A DNA stretch of 64,000 nt from the NCBI RefSeq assembly GCF_009852415.1, contig NZ_WOXS01000002.1:2502501-2566500 (forward strand), read 5' to 3'. How positions within the stretch are numbered: position 1 is the first letter of the stretch; the number at the start of each line of letters is the position of its first letter. This document shows, one piece after another, positions 1 to 8,353 of the stretch. Origin of the DNA: Streptomyces sp. Tu 3180 (lineage in GTDB: Bacteria; Actinomycetota; Actinomycetes; Streptomycetales; Streptomycetaceae). Both the position numbers and the translations under genes were made by a program. Below the pieces are notes generated by a model, which did not search any database, had not been told where the DNA came from, and worked only from the letters and a program-made list of their open reading frames with translations.

Positions 1-122
1 GCACGGTCCAGCAGTCGTACGCCGAGGAGCACGAGGAACTGGTCGCCGCGTTCCGCCGGCGCGACCCCCGCATCGCGGAGCTGGTGAAGGCGCACGTCCT
101 GGGATGCGCGCCCCGGGCATGA
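1..122 (+). CDS. GntR-family regulator, C-terminal end (partial)
   Basis: This is the last 39 codons of a gene entering from the left edge, read in the frame whose stop is TGA at 120-122. The visible residues (for example EEHEELVAAFRRRD, then ELVKAHVLG) resemble the last two helices of the FCD effector domain of FadR-type GntR regulators, where HxxLxxAFxxRD-like helices are typical. The DNA-binding domain lies outside the window, so the family call is an inference from this tail only. The gene sits just upstream of aceE in the same direction. A perfect palindrome at 305-321 between them could be its operator. Confidence 0.6.
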   Translation, partial: TVQQSYAEEHEELVAAFRRRDPRIAELVKAHVLGCAPRA

Positions 123-440
123 GCCGAGGGGTGCCCCGGGCTCCGGTCCCCGCACCGCTCCTCCTGCGCCCGCACCCGAGCAAAGCCCCGCTCATACGCG
201 GTTTCACCTGCGAAAACTTTCCGAAAACACGTCACCCGGTGCCATTTTCGAAGGCACCGCGTGCCTACTTTCTCGCTATCAAGAGGTTTTGCCCCTCAAC
301 CCTTTGATCGATCATCGATCAGGGAGTTACAGTCGCCAGCGGGCTTGCACCCGAGCCCCAGCCCTGTCCTGCCAAAGACCAAGGGCACCCCCGAACCCTT
401 ACCGATGAGGGAACCCCCTTCGACTGAGGAAGGCGGCGAC
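123..440. promoter_or_regulatory. aceE upstream region
   Basis: This 318-base non-coding stretch is clearly lower in GC than its surroundings between about 200 and 340. It has A/T-rich runs around gaaaactttccgaaaac and a perfect palindrome at 305-321. It should contain the aceE promoter, but I could not assign a -10/-35 pair with confidence. The open frame running upstream from 261 into aceE has no ribosome binding site and is not used as the gene start. Confidence 0.55.
305..321. promoter_or_regulatory. 17-bp perfect palindrome (candidate operator of aceE)
   Basis: The sequence TGATCGATCATCGATCA is perfectly self-complementary around its central C. It lies 120 bp upstream of the aceE start and downstream of a GntR/FCD regulator gene. 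FCD-type regulators bind short palindromes, so a neighbouring autoregulator or PDH regulator is a plausible ligand. No binding data are implied. Confidence 0.5.
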
Positions 441-3143
441 ATGACCGACCCCAACGCCATCCAGCCGAGCGAGCTCGACCAGCTCCCGGACCGCGACCCC
501 GAGGAGACCGCCGAGTGGCAGGCCTCCCTGGACGCCGTCACCGAGGCGGCCGGGCCGCACCGTGCCGCGTACCTGATGCGCCGCACACTGGAGCGCGCCG
601 AGGGCGCCGGCATCGCGCTGCCGAAGCTCCTCGAGACCGACTACGTCAACACCATCCCCACCTCCGCCGAGCCCGCCGTGGACGGCGACGAGGAGATGGA
701 GTCCCGCATCACCGCGTGGAACCGCTGGAACGCGGCCGCGATGGTGACCCGCGGCAGCAAGTACGGCGTCGGCGGCCACATCGCCACCTTCGCCTCCGCG
801 GCCTGGCTGTACGAGACCGGCTTCAACCACTTCTTCAAGGGCAAGGAGGGGGACGGCTCCGGCGACCAGCTCTACATCCAGGGCCACGCCTCCCCCGGCA
901 TCTACGCCCGCGCCTTCCTCGACGGCCGGCTGACCGAGCAGCACCTGGACAACTTCCGCCGCGAGGCGGGCGGCAACGGCCTGCCGTCGTACCCGCACCC
1001 GCGCCGCCTGCCCTGGCTGTGGGAGTTCCCGACGGTGTCGATGGGCCTCGGCCCGATCTCCGCGATCTACCAGGCGCGCTTCAACCGCTACCTGACCAAC
1101 CGCGGCATCAAGGACGTCTCCGACTCGCACGTGTGGGCGTTCCTCGGCGACGGCGAGATGGACGAGCCCGAGTCGACGACCGCGCTCACCCTCGCCGCCC
1201 GCGAGCAGCTGGACAACCTCACCTTCGTCGTCAACTGCAACCTGCAGCGCCTCGACGGTCCGGTCCGCGCCAACTTCAAGATCGTGCAGGAGCTGGAGGC
1301 CCAGTTCCGCGGCGCCGGCTGGAACGTGATCAAGACCCTGTGGGGCACCGCCTGGGACGAGCTGTTCCGGCTCGACACCACCGGCGCGCTGGTCCGCCGG
1401 CTGCGCGAGGTGCCGGACGCCCAGGTGCAGACCTACCAGACGCGCGACGCCGCCTACATCCGCCAGGACTTCTTCGGCAAGGACCCGGCGCTCGTCGAGA
1501 TGGCGAAGCTGCTGAGCGACGACAAGATCCTCGAGTGCTTCCACCTCTCCCGCGGCGGCCACGAGCCCCGCAAGGTGTACGCCGCCTACCGGGCCGCGCT
1601 CGCCCACAAGGGCGCACCGACCGTGATCCTGGCGCAGACGGTCAAGGGCCACACCCTCGGTGAGGGCTTCGCCTCGAAGAACGCCAACCACCAGATGAAG
1701 AAGCTGACGGTGGACGAGTTCAAGGCGATGCGCGACCGCCTCGGCCTGCCGATCAAGGACAGCGACTTCGTCGACGGCCAGGTGCCCTACGCCCACCCGG
1801 GCGCCGACTCCCCCGAGGTCCGCTACCTCCAGGAGCGCCGCGCCGCCCTCGGCGGTCCGGCCCCGGCCCGCCGCGTCCACCCGGTCGCGCCGCTGCCGCT
1901 CCCCGCCGACAAGGCGTTCGCCGCCTTCGACAAGGGCTCCGGCTCGCAGAACGTGGCCACCACCATGGCGTTCGTCCGCCTGGTCAAGGACCTGGTCCGC
2001 GACAAGGAGACCGGGAAGCGCTGGGTGCCGATCGTCCCCGACGAGGCGCGCACCTTCGGCATGGAGAGCCTCTTCCCGTCCCTCGGCATCTACTCGCCGA
2101 TGGGCCAGACGTACGAGCCGGTCGACCGCGACCAGCTGATGTACTACAAGGAGGCCAAGAACGGCCAGATCTTCAACGAGGGGATCACCGAGGCCGGCGC
2201 CATGGCCGAGTTCATCGCCGCCTCGACGTCGTACGCGACGCACGGCGAGACGATGATCCCGTTCTACATCTACTACTCGATGTTCGGCTGGCAGCGCACC
2301 GGCGACCAGATGTGGCAGCTCGGCGACCAGCTCGGCCGCGGCTTCCTGGTCGGCGCCACGGCCGGCCGCACCACGCTGACGGGCGAGGGCCTGCAGCACG
2401 CCGACGGCCACTCGCCGGTCATCGCGGCGACCAACCCGGCGGCGCTGACGTACGACCCGGCGTTCGCGTACGAGATCGGGGTCATCGTCAAGGAGGGTCT
2501 GCGCCGGATGTTCGGCGAGGCCGAGCCGGACGAGGACCAGAACGTCTTCTACTACCTGACGGTCTACAACGAGCCGCTGCCGCAGCCCGCCAAGCCGTCG
2601 GCGGCCGGCATCGACGAGGGCATCGTCAGGGGCCTGTACCGCTTCAACACGGCGGAGACGGCCGGGCTGACCCCCGCCGCCAACGCCCCGCGGATCCAGC
2701 TGCTCGGCTCCGGCACGGCGATCCACTGGGCGCTGAAGGCGCAGCGGATGCTCGCCGAGGAGTGGGGCGTGGCCGCCGACGTGTGGTCCGCCACCTCGTG
2801 GACCGAGCTGCGCCGGGACGCCATGGAGGCGGACGAGGCGCTGCTGCGCGGCGAGGAGCGGGTGCCGTTCGTCCGGCAGGCGCTGCAGGGCGCCGAGGGC
2901 CCGGTGCTGGCGGTCTCCGACTACATGCGCCAGGTCCCGGACCAGATCGCGCAGTGGGTCGAGCAGGACTACACGTCGCTGGGCGCCGACGGCTTCGGCC
3001 TGTCGGACACCCGTGAGGCGGCCCGCCGCCACTTCGGGGTCGACGCCGAGTCCATCGTGGTCGCGGCCCTGGCCCAGCTCGCCCGGCGCGGCGAGGTGCA
3101 GGCGACGGCCGTGAAGGAGGCGCGCGAGCGCTACGGCCTGTAA
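441..3143 (+). CDS. aceE: pyruvate dehydrogenase E1 component, homodimeric AceE type
   Basis: The 900-aa product is the E1 subunit of the pyruvate dehydrogenase complex. It uses thiamine diphosphate to decarboxylate pyruvate and passes the acetyl group to the lipoyl domain of E2. The length (about 890-910 aa in the family) and the homodimeric AceE layout are clear. The thiamine-diphosphate/Mg motif GDGEMDEPES starts near residue 236 and is followed by NCNLQRLDGPVR near 265. The C-terminal transketolase-like half contains EGLQHADGHSP. The ATG at 441 was chosen because AGGAAGGCGG precedes it, although the open frame extends upstream. A strong hairpin follows the gene, so it appears monocistronic. 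Its activity depends on lipoylated E2, which links it to lipB-lipA some 8 kb downstream. Confidence 0.97.
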   Translation: MTDPNAIQPSELDQLPDRDPEETAEWQASLDAVTEAAGPHRAAYLMRRTLERAEGAGIALPKLLETDYVNTIPTSAEPAVDGDEEMESRITAWNRWNAAAMVTRGSKYGVGGHIATFASAAWLYETGFNHFFKGKEGDGSGDQLYIQGHASPGIYARAFLDGRLTEQHLDNFRREAGGNGLPSYPHPRRLPWLWEFPTVSMGLGPISAIYQARFNRYLTNRGIKDVSDSHVWAFLGDGEMDEPESTTALTLAAREQLDNLTFVVNCNLQRLDGPVRANFKIVQELEAQFRGAGWNVIKTLWGTAWDELFRLDTTGALVRRLREVPDAQVQTYQTRDAAYIRQDFFGKDPALVEMAKLLSDDKILECFHLSRGGHEPRKVYAAYRAALAHKGAPTVILAQTVKGHTLGEGFASKNANHQMKKLTVDEFKAMRDRLGLPIKDSDFVDGQVPYAHPGADSPEVRYLQERRAALGGPAPARRVHPVAPLPLPADKAFAAFDKGSGSQNVATTMAFVRLVKDLVRDKETGKRWVPIVPDEARTFGMESLFPSLGIYSPMGQTYEPVDRDQLMYYKEAKNGQIFNEGITEAGAMAEFIAASTSYATHGETMIPFYIYYSMFGWQRTGDQMWQLGDQLGRGFLVGATAGRTTLTGEGLQHADGHSPVIAATNPAALTYDPAFAYEIGVIVKEGLRRMFGEAEPDEDQNVFYYLTVYNEPLPQPAKPSAAGIDEGIVRGLYRFNTAETAGLTPAANAPRIQLLGSGTAIHWALKAQRMLAEEWGVAADVWSATSWTELRRDAMEADEALLRGEERVPFVRQALQGAEGPVLAVSDYMRQVPDQIAQWVEQDYTSLGADGFGLSDTREAARRHFGVDAESIVVAALAQLARRGEVQATAVKEARERYGL

Positions 3144-3160
3144 GGGCCGGCTGGTGCCCG

Positions 3161-3188
3161 GGAGGCCCCCGCCGCGGCGGGGGCCTCC
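3161..3188. terminator. aceE terminator, 28-bp perfect palindrome
   Basis: GGAGGCCCCC and its complement GGGGGCCTCC enclose GCCGCGGC, which is also self-complementary. The palindrome starts 18 bp after the aceE stop and ends 15 bp before the next start. There is no T-tract, which is usual in Streptomyces. Confidence 0.8.
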
Positions 3189-3203
3189 TGCATGATGGGC
3201 CCC

Positions 3204-4205
3204 ATGCGTGCTGCCCGGCTGATCAAGATGGTGCTGCTGCTGCAGTCCCGGCCCTCCATGACCGCCGCCGAACTGGCGAGGGAGCTGGAGGTGTCGGAGC
3301 GGACGGTCACCCGGGACGCGCAGGCGCTGTCGGAGGCCGGGGTGCCGGTGTACGCGGACCGGGGCCGCGCCGGGGGGTACCGGCTGGTCGGCGGGTACCG
3401 GACGCGGCTGACGGGCCTGGCGCGCAGCGAGGCGGAGGCGCTGTTCCTGTCCGGGGTGCCGGGGGCGCTGCGCGAGATGGGGCTGGAGGACGCGGCCTCG
3501 GCGGCCCGGCTGAAGGTGTCGGCGGCGCTGCTGCCGTCCCTGCGGGACGCGTCGCGGACGGCGGCGCAGCGGTTCCATCTGGACGCGCCGAACTGGTTCC
3601 GCGAGCCGCAGACGCCCGAGCTGCTGCCGGCCGTCGCGGACGCGGTGTGGGACGACCGGCGGATCACCGCGCGCTACCGGCGCGGCGACACCGGTGTGGA
3701 GCGGGAGCTGGAGCCGTACGGGCTCGTGCTCAAGGCGGGCGTCTGGTACCTGTGCGCCCGGGTGGCCGGGCAGGGGTCCTTCCGGGTGTACCGGATCGAC
3801 CGGTTCACGGCGGTGGACCCGGTGACGGGGGCGGGCACGCGCGCGGAACGCTTCGAGCGCGACCCGGAGTTCGACCTGCCCGCGTTCTGGGCGGAGCGGG
3901 CGGAGCAGTTCGCTCGCTCGCTCCTGCGGGCGGAGGTGGTGGTGCGGCTGTCGCCCGAGGGGGTGCGCGCGCTGCCGTACGCCGTGGGCGCGGCGGCCGC
4001 GCGGGAGGCGCTGGCCGCGGCGGCCGGGGCCGCGGCGGACGACGAGGGGTGGGTGACGGTGACCCTGCCGGTGGAGTCCGAGGAGGTCGCCCGCACCCAG
4101 CTGACGGCGCTGGGCCCCGAGGTGGAGGTGCTCGCACCCGCCCCGCTGCGGGAGCGGTTCGCCGCCCAGGCCGAGCGGCTGGCCCTGCTCTACGGGCGGA
4201 AGTGA
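3204..4205 (+). CDS. WYL-domain transcriptional regulator (YafY/DeoR type)
   Basis: The 333-aa protein starts with a winged helix-turn-helix of the HTH_11 type (residues about 1-60; TAAELARELEVSERTVTRD). The middle and C-terminal part matches WYL regulators, in which the WYL domain is an SH3-like ligand sensor; the segments ARYRRGDT and LVLKAGVWYLCARV belong to it. ATG 3204 gives the conserved MRAARLIKMVLLLQ beginning. An in-frame ATG at 3192 would lie inside a possible -10 (CATGAT, 3191-3196), which favours 3204 and a leaderless transcript. The target genes are unknown. The gene is separated from aceE by a terminator and followed by an unrelated DUF4240 gene. Confidence 0.85.
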   Translation: MRAARLIKMVLLLQSRPSMTAAELARELEVSERTVTRDAQALSEAGVPVYADRGRAGGYRLVGGYRTRLTGLARSEAEALFLSGVPGALREMGLEDAASAARLKVSAALLPSLRDASRTAAQRFHLDAPNWFREPQTPELLPAVADAVWDDRRITARYRRGDTGVERELEPYGLVLKAGVWYLCARVAGQGSFRVYRIDRFTAVDPVTGAGTRAERFERDPEFDLPAFWAERAEQFARSLLRAEVVVRLSPEGVRALPYAVGAAAAREALAAAAGAAADDEGWVTVTLPVESEEVARTQLTALGPEVEVLAPAPLRERFAAQAERLALLYGRK

Positions 4206-4255
4206 TCCGCGTACTCCGGGGTGCGTCCCGGGGTCCCAGGGCCGATGCTTGACAC

Positions 4256-4777
4256 GTGATGGACGAGACGGAGTTCTGGGAGCTGGTCGACTCCACCCGC
4301 GAGGAGGCCGAGGGCGACCCGGAGGAACAGGCCGACCTGCTCGTGGAGCGGCTCGCGCGACTGGACCCGGAGGCCGTCCTCGACTTCGCCCGGCACTTCG
4401 AATCCCGCTACCACCGCGCCTACCGATGGGACCTGTGGGGCGCCGCCTGGGTGCTCCTGGACGGCGCGAGCGACGACGCCTTCGACTTCTTCAGGTGCTG
4501 GCTGATCGGCCAGGGCCGCGAGGTCTACGAGGGCGCGCTGCACGACCCGGACGCGCTGGCCGATCTGCTGGACGACTTCGACGAGGAGATCGACGGCGAC
4601 GGCGAGGAGCTCGGCTACGCGGCGGACGAGGCGTACGAGCAGCTCACCGGCACCGTGGCCCCCGACCTGGAACTCCCCGCGGCCCCGGCCGAACCCGAGG
4701 GCACGCCCGTCGACTTCGAGAACGACGCCCGGCTCGCCGAACGCTATCCCCGGCTCTGGGACCGGTTCCGGCCCTGA
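4256..4777 (+). CDS. DUF4240 family protein
   Basis: This is a 173-aa acidic cytoplasmic protein beginning MDETEFWELVDSTREEA, the signature of the DUF4240 family, with the conserved internal DFARHFESRYHRAYRWDLWGAAWVL segment at about residues 42-66. GTG 4256 and ATG 4259 are adjacent possible starts. No Shine-Dalgarno sequence is obvious. The function of the family is not known. It stands alone between the WYL regulator and a convergent amidase gene and has no membrane segment or signal peptide. Confidence 0.85.
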   Translation: MMDETEFWELVDSTREEAEGDPEEQADLLVERLARLDPEAVLDFARHFESRYHRAYRWDLWGAAWVLLDGASDDAFDFFRCWLIGQGREVYEGALHDPDALADLLDDFDEEIDGDGEELGYAADEAYEQLTGTVAPDLELPAAPAEPEGTPVDFENDARLAERYPRLWDRFRP

Positions 4778-4807
4778 GCCCCGGGGAGCCGCTCACCGGG
4801 ACCGCGC

Positions 4808-5731
4808 TCACCCGGAGACCCCCGCGGTCCGGTCGTCCTGCGCCGGCGCCTGCCCCTGCGTCCCCTCCCGTGCCTGCTCCTGCCGGCGGACGGCGTCCGT
4901 CCGGCGGCCCTGCAGCTGCGCCGCCGTCTCCCTGATCGCCGGCAGACGGGCTTGCAGGGCGGCGCCCGGACAGCTGGTCATGAAGCCGTCGTTGTGGCCC
5001 GCGAGGGCGGGCAGCGTCGCGGTGGCTCCGGCCGCGTACCGGCTGCCGCCGTTGCTGGAGACCAGCCGGACGTGGGAGCGCGGGTCGGTGCCGGACAGAC
5101 CGAGCTTCCAGGCGGCCAGCTCGGCGATCGCGCGCTCCATCGCGGGCGGCACGGGCACCCCGGCGGTGAAGGTGCCGAGCGCGGCCACGCCGGTGGTGCG
5201 GTGGTTGAAGCCCAGGGTGTGGGCGCCGACGACGGGGCGGCTCGTGCCGCCGGCGCGGCCTTCGTAGATGGTGCCGCAGCGGTCGACGAGGAAGTTGTAG
5301 CCGATGTCGTCCCAGGCCCGGGCGGTGGTCTGGCCCTCGTAGAGGCTGCGGATGTGGGCGGGGGCCGCGGCGCAGTCGTAGTCGTTGGGCGAGTCGGTGT
5401 GGTGCACGAAGACGGCGACCACCTTGTCGTCGTAGCGCGGGGGCGGCTGCTCGCGGGCGGTGCCGCCCACCCAGATCGCTCTCGGCACGATGAACGGTCT
5501 GGGCGCCGTGTGGGCGTCCGTCCTGCGGACGGGGGCCGGCCCGGCGGCCGAGGACTCCGCGGCCCGTTCGACGCCGTAGGTGCACAGCACCAGGGCGACC
5601 GCCGCGGCGACGCCCGGCAGGCAGCCGAGCAGCACCTTGGCGGTTCCGGGCAGGTCCGTGCGGCCGGCCCCGCGACGTATTCGGGGAGCGTTGCGCAGCC
5701 GCGCTCCCCCGATCCTCCTGAGGGCACTCAT
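4808..5731 (-). CDS. secreted/membrane-anchored N-acetylmuramoyl-L-alanine amidase (PGRP-like)
   Basis: The 307-aa product has a basic N-terminus and one hydrophobic segment (about residues 30-52), so it is a signal anchor or secreted protein. An amidase_2/PGRP domain follows from about residue 80 to 260. It contains VHHTDSPNDYDC near its start, DIGYNFLVDRCGTIYEGR, GAHTLGFNHRTTG and the late zinc-site-like GHNDGFMTSCPG. These enzymes cleave the amide bond between muramic acid and the stem peptide. The C-terminal 40 residues are Q/R-rich and low in complexity. ATG 5731 (MSALRRIGG) was selected because the upstream frame has no better start. It is divergent from the MarP-like protease gene, with 210 bp between them for both promoters. 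Confidence 0.88.
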   Translation of the reverse strand: MSALRRIGGARLRNAPRIRRGAGRTDLPGTAKVLLGCLPGVAAAVALVLCTYGVERAAESSAAGPAPVRRTDAHTAPRPFIVPRAIWVGGTAREQPPPRYDDKVVAVFVHHTDSPNDYDCAAAPAHIRSLYEGQTTARAWDDIGYNFLVDRCGTIYEGRAGGTSRPVVGAHTLGFNHRTTGVAALGTFTAGVPVPPAMERAIAELAAWKLGLSGTDPRSHVRLVSSNGGSRYAAGATATLPALAGHNDGFMTSCPGAALQARLPAIRETAAQLQGRRTDAVRRQEQAREGTQGQAPAQDDRTAGVSG

Positions 5732-5941
5732 GCCTTCACTGTGGGTCGGATCGGGCGGGCCCGCGACGTGGCCGTGCCAACCGGTGGACCCGTCCGCCCG
5801 GTCCGCGGCGGAACCATCGTCCGGGTCCTCGGCGTTCTTCCCGGTACACGCGCGTGCGGCCGCTTCCCGGTGGTCACCCGCGCGTGGCTGATCACCGGGC
5901 CCCTCCCCCACGTATGGGTGCCCGAGAGAAAGGCGGCGTGC

Positions 5942-7126
5942 GTGGACCTGCTCGACATCCTGCTGGTGCTGGTCGTCCTGGCCCACGCGGCGTCCGGTTA
6001 CCGGCGCGGACTGCTGGCGGGCTGTGTGTCGCTGGCCGGTTTCGTGGGCGGTGCGGTCGTCGGCGTGTGGATCCTGCCCTGGGTGATGGACCCGATGACG
6101 CCGGGGACGACCCGGGCGACGGTGACGGCCGTGCTCACGGTGCTGCTGCCGGCCGTGGCGGGCCACGCGCTGGCGGGGCGGTTGGCCTTCAGGCTGCGGC
6201 GCGAGCTGGACCGGGGGCCGCTGAGGGCGGCGGACGGGATCGGCGGGGCGGTGGCCAGCTCGGCGGCGGTGCTGATCGTGGCGTGGGTGGCCGCGAGCGT
6301 GCTGGGCGCCTCCTCCTCCCCGCTGGTCACGTCGGCGATCCGGGACTCGCGGCTGCTCGGCACGGTGCAGGACGTGATGCCGGACACCACCCCGGGGTGG
6401 TTCTCCCGGGCCACCTCGGCGCTGACGGAGGCGGGTTTCCCGCAGGTCTTCAACCCGTTCGAGAACGAGTCGACCGCCGAGGTCGCCGAGCCCTCCGGCG
6501 ACAGCGTCACGGCGGCCGCGACCCGGGCCGCCCGGCTCGGCACGGTGAAGGTGGAGGGCGTCGCGGGCGTCCAGGGCCGCGAGGGCAGCGGGTTCGTGTA
6601 CGCGCGCGAACGCGTGATGACCAACGCCCACGTGGTGGCCGGCATCGACGAGCCGACCGTGCGCGTCGGCGGGGTCGGGCGGACGTACCGGGCGCGGGTG
6701 GTGCTGTTCGACCCGCAGAAGGACGTGGCCGTGCTGTACGTGCCCGGACTGCGGGCGCCCGCCCTGCGGTTCGACGACGACGCCGGGCGCGGCGACTCGG
6801 CGGTCGTCGCGGGCTACCCGCAGAACGGCGGCCTGGACCTCCAGGCGGCCACGGTGGCGAGCCGGGTGCAGGCCAGGGGGCAGAACATCTACAGCGACCG
6901 GACGGTCACCCGCGAGATCTACTCGATCCGCTCGACCGTCCGCCCCGGCAACTCCGGCGGGCCCCTGCTGACCACCGACGGCCGGGTGTTCGGCGTGGTG
7001 TTCGCCCGTTCCACCTCGGACGCCGAGACCGGTTACGTGCTGACGGCGGCCGAGGTGGCGGACGACGCCGAGCGCGCGGCGGACGCGACGGCGCCGGTGG
7101 ACACGGGGGACCCGGTCACCTCCTAG
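5942..7126 (+). CDS. MarP-like membrane-anchored serine protease
   Basis: The 394-aa protein has a CvpA-like N-terminal region with four hydrophobic segments (about residues 1-150) followed by an extracytoplasmic chymotrypsin-fold protease domain. The triad is visible: His230 in TNAHVVAG, Asp261 in DPQKDVAVLYV and Ser338 in GNSGGPL. This architecture matches mycobacterial MarP (Rv3671c), which protects against acid and oxidative stress by processing cell-wall hydrolases. The same role here is an inference, but the divergent neighbour is a peptidoglycan amidase, a plausible substrate class. GTG 5942 follows GAGAGAAAGG and gives MDLLDILLVLVV. Confidence 0.9.
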   Translation: MDLLDILLVLVVLAHAASGYRRGLLAGCVSLAGFVGGAVVGVWILPWVMDPMTPGTTRATVTAVLTVLLPAVAGHALAGRLAFRLRRELDRGPLRAADGIGGAVASSAAVLIVAWVAASVLGASSSPLVTSAIRDSRLLGTVQDVMPDTTPGWFSRATSALTEAGFPQVFNPFENESTAEVAEPSGDSVTAAATRAARLGTVKVEGVAGVQGREGSGFVYARERVMTNAHVVAGIDEPTVRVGGVGRTYRARVVLFDPQKDVAVLYVPGLRAPALRFDDDAGRGDSAVVAGYPQNGGLDLQAATVASRVQARGQNIYSDRTVTREIYSIRSTVRPGNSGGPLLTTDGRVFGVVFARSTSDAETGYVLTAAEVADDAERAADATAPVDTGDPVTS

Positions 7127-7215
7127 GCGCCGGGGGCGGACGGCGCGCACGGGCGCGGGCGTGACGGCACGTCCGGCGGGCGCTGCGCCGGCCGTGATTT
7201 CCGGGCGGCCGGGGG

Positions 7216-7221
7216 CAGGAT
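7216..7221 (+). promoter_or_regulatory. -10 element, probable leaderless promoter
   Basis: CAGGAT lies 6 bp before the ATG at 7228, so transcription would start at or next to the start codon. No ribosome binding site is present. Confidence 0.55.
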
Positions 7222-7227
7222 GGGGCC

Positions 7228-8130
7228 ATGGAACGTTCCCGAATCGCGGTGGCCGGCGCGTCCGGCCTCATCGGAAGCGCGCTGGTGCGGTCCCTGACCG
7301 CGGACGGGCACGAGGTCCGCCGTCTGGTGCGGGGCGCACCCCGGTCGGCGGACGAGGTCCGGTGGGACCCGGAGCGGGGCTCCGTGGACGCCGACGGGCT
7401 CGCCGGGTGCGACGCCGTGGTCAACCTGGCGGGGGCCGGGGTCGGCGACCGGCGCTGGACGCCGGCGTACAAGGCGCGGATCCGCGCGAGCCGGGTGCGG
7501 GGCACGGCCGCGCTCGCCGAGGCCGTCGCGGGGCTGGCCGGGGACGTACGGCCCCGGGTGTTCGTGAACGGCAGCGCGATCGGCTACTACGGCGAGACCG
7601 GTGACCGGGCGGTCGACGAGAGCGCGCCGGCGGGCGAGGGCTTCCTGCCGCGGCTGTGCGTGGAGTGGGAGGCGGCCGCGGCACCGGCGCGGGAGGCGGG
7701 CGTGCGGACGGTGTTCGCCCGGACCGGGCTGGTGGTGGCCGGCGGGGCCGGGGCGTGGGGCAGGCTCTTCCCCCTGTTCCGGGCCGGGCTGGGCGGGCGG
7801 CTGGGCGACGGGCGCCAGTACTGGTCGTTCATCGCGCTGCACGACGAGGTGGCCGCGCTGCGCCACCTCCTGGACACCGACGGGCTGTCCGGGCCGTTCA
7901 ACCTGACCTCCCCGCATCCGGTGACCAACCGTGAGATCACGGAGGCGATGGCCCGCGTGCTGCGCCGGCCGGCGGTGTTCGCGGTGCCCGCGCCGGTGCT
8001 GCGGGCGGTGCTCGGCGAGATGGCCGGGGACGTGCTGGGCAGCGCCCGGGTGCTGCCGGCACGCCTGCTGGAGTCGGGTTTCCGGTTCGCCTTCCCGGAG
8101 ATCGAGGGGGCGGTCAGGGCGGCGCTGTGA
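7228..8130 (+). CDS. TIGR01777-type NAD(P)-binding epimerase (SDR fold)
   Basis: This 300-aa protein has the glycine-rich nucleotide motif GASGLIG (residues 10-16) and the family hallmark GSAIGYYG around residues 115-122. It ends with the DUF1731-like C-terminus (PVTNREITEAMARVLRRP, then VLPARLLESGFRF). It belongs to the TIGR01777 group of extended SDR sugar-epimerase-like proteins, typified by E. coli YfcH, whose substrate is not established. ATG 7228 is preceded by a -10-like CAGGAT at 6 bp rather than by a Shine-Dalgarno sequence, suggesting leaderless translation. No partner gene is evident. Confidence 0.92.
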   Translation: MERSRIAVAGASGLIGSALVRSLTADGHEVRRLVRGAPRSADEVRWDPERGSVDADGLAGCDAVVNLAGAGVGDRRWTPAYKARIRASRVRGTAALAEAVAGLAGDVRPRVFVNGSAIGYYGETGDRAVDESAPAGEGFLPRLCVEWEAAAAPAREAGVRTVFARTGLVVAGGAGAWGRLFPLFRAGLGGRLGDGRQYWSFIALHDEVAALRHLLDTDGLSGPFNLTSPHPVTNREITEAMARVLRRPAVFAVPAPVLRAVLGEMAGDVLGSARVLPARLLESGFRFAFPEIEGAVRAAL

Positions 8131-8353
8131 GCCGGTGCGAGCACGCGTGACCGCGATCCGCACGGAACTGACCCCTCTGCGACCACATCGTGCTCACCCG
8201 GCGCGCGTATGCGACCGTCGTGCGCCCGTGCTCTGTCGATGCGCGACTGACCGCGCCCGATCACGGACTTAACCTCGAGCAGAACTCGGGTATTCCTAGG
8301 GGCTGTTGAGGGCATGACGTCTCCAGCGCCCGCGCAACCTCGAGGAGGGGCAC

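Noticed and set aside
261..440. N-terminal extension of the aceE frame upstream of 441.
   Set aside because: No ribosome binding site, low-complexity residues and presence of a palindromic operator-like element. The family start fits ATG 441.
399..3578. Very long open frame on the minus strand opposite aceE (about 1050 codons).
   Set aside because: It mirrors the GC-biased third positions of aceE, and its composition is Arg/Gly/Val/Leu-rich without any recognisable domain. The plus-strand gene is certain. The same applies to long antisense frames opposite the pullulanase, glnE and glnA genes.
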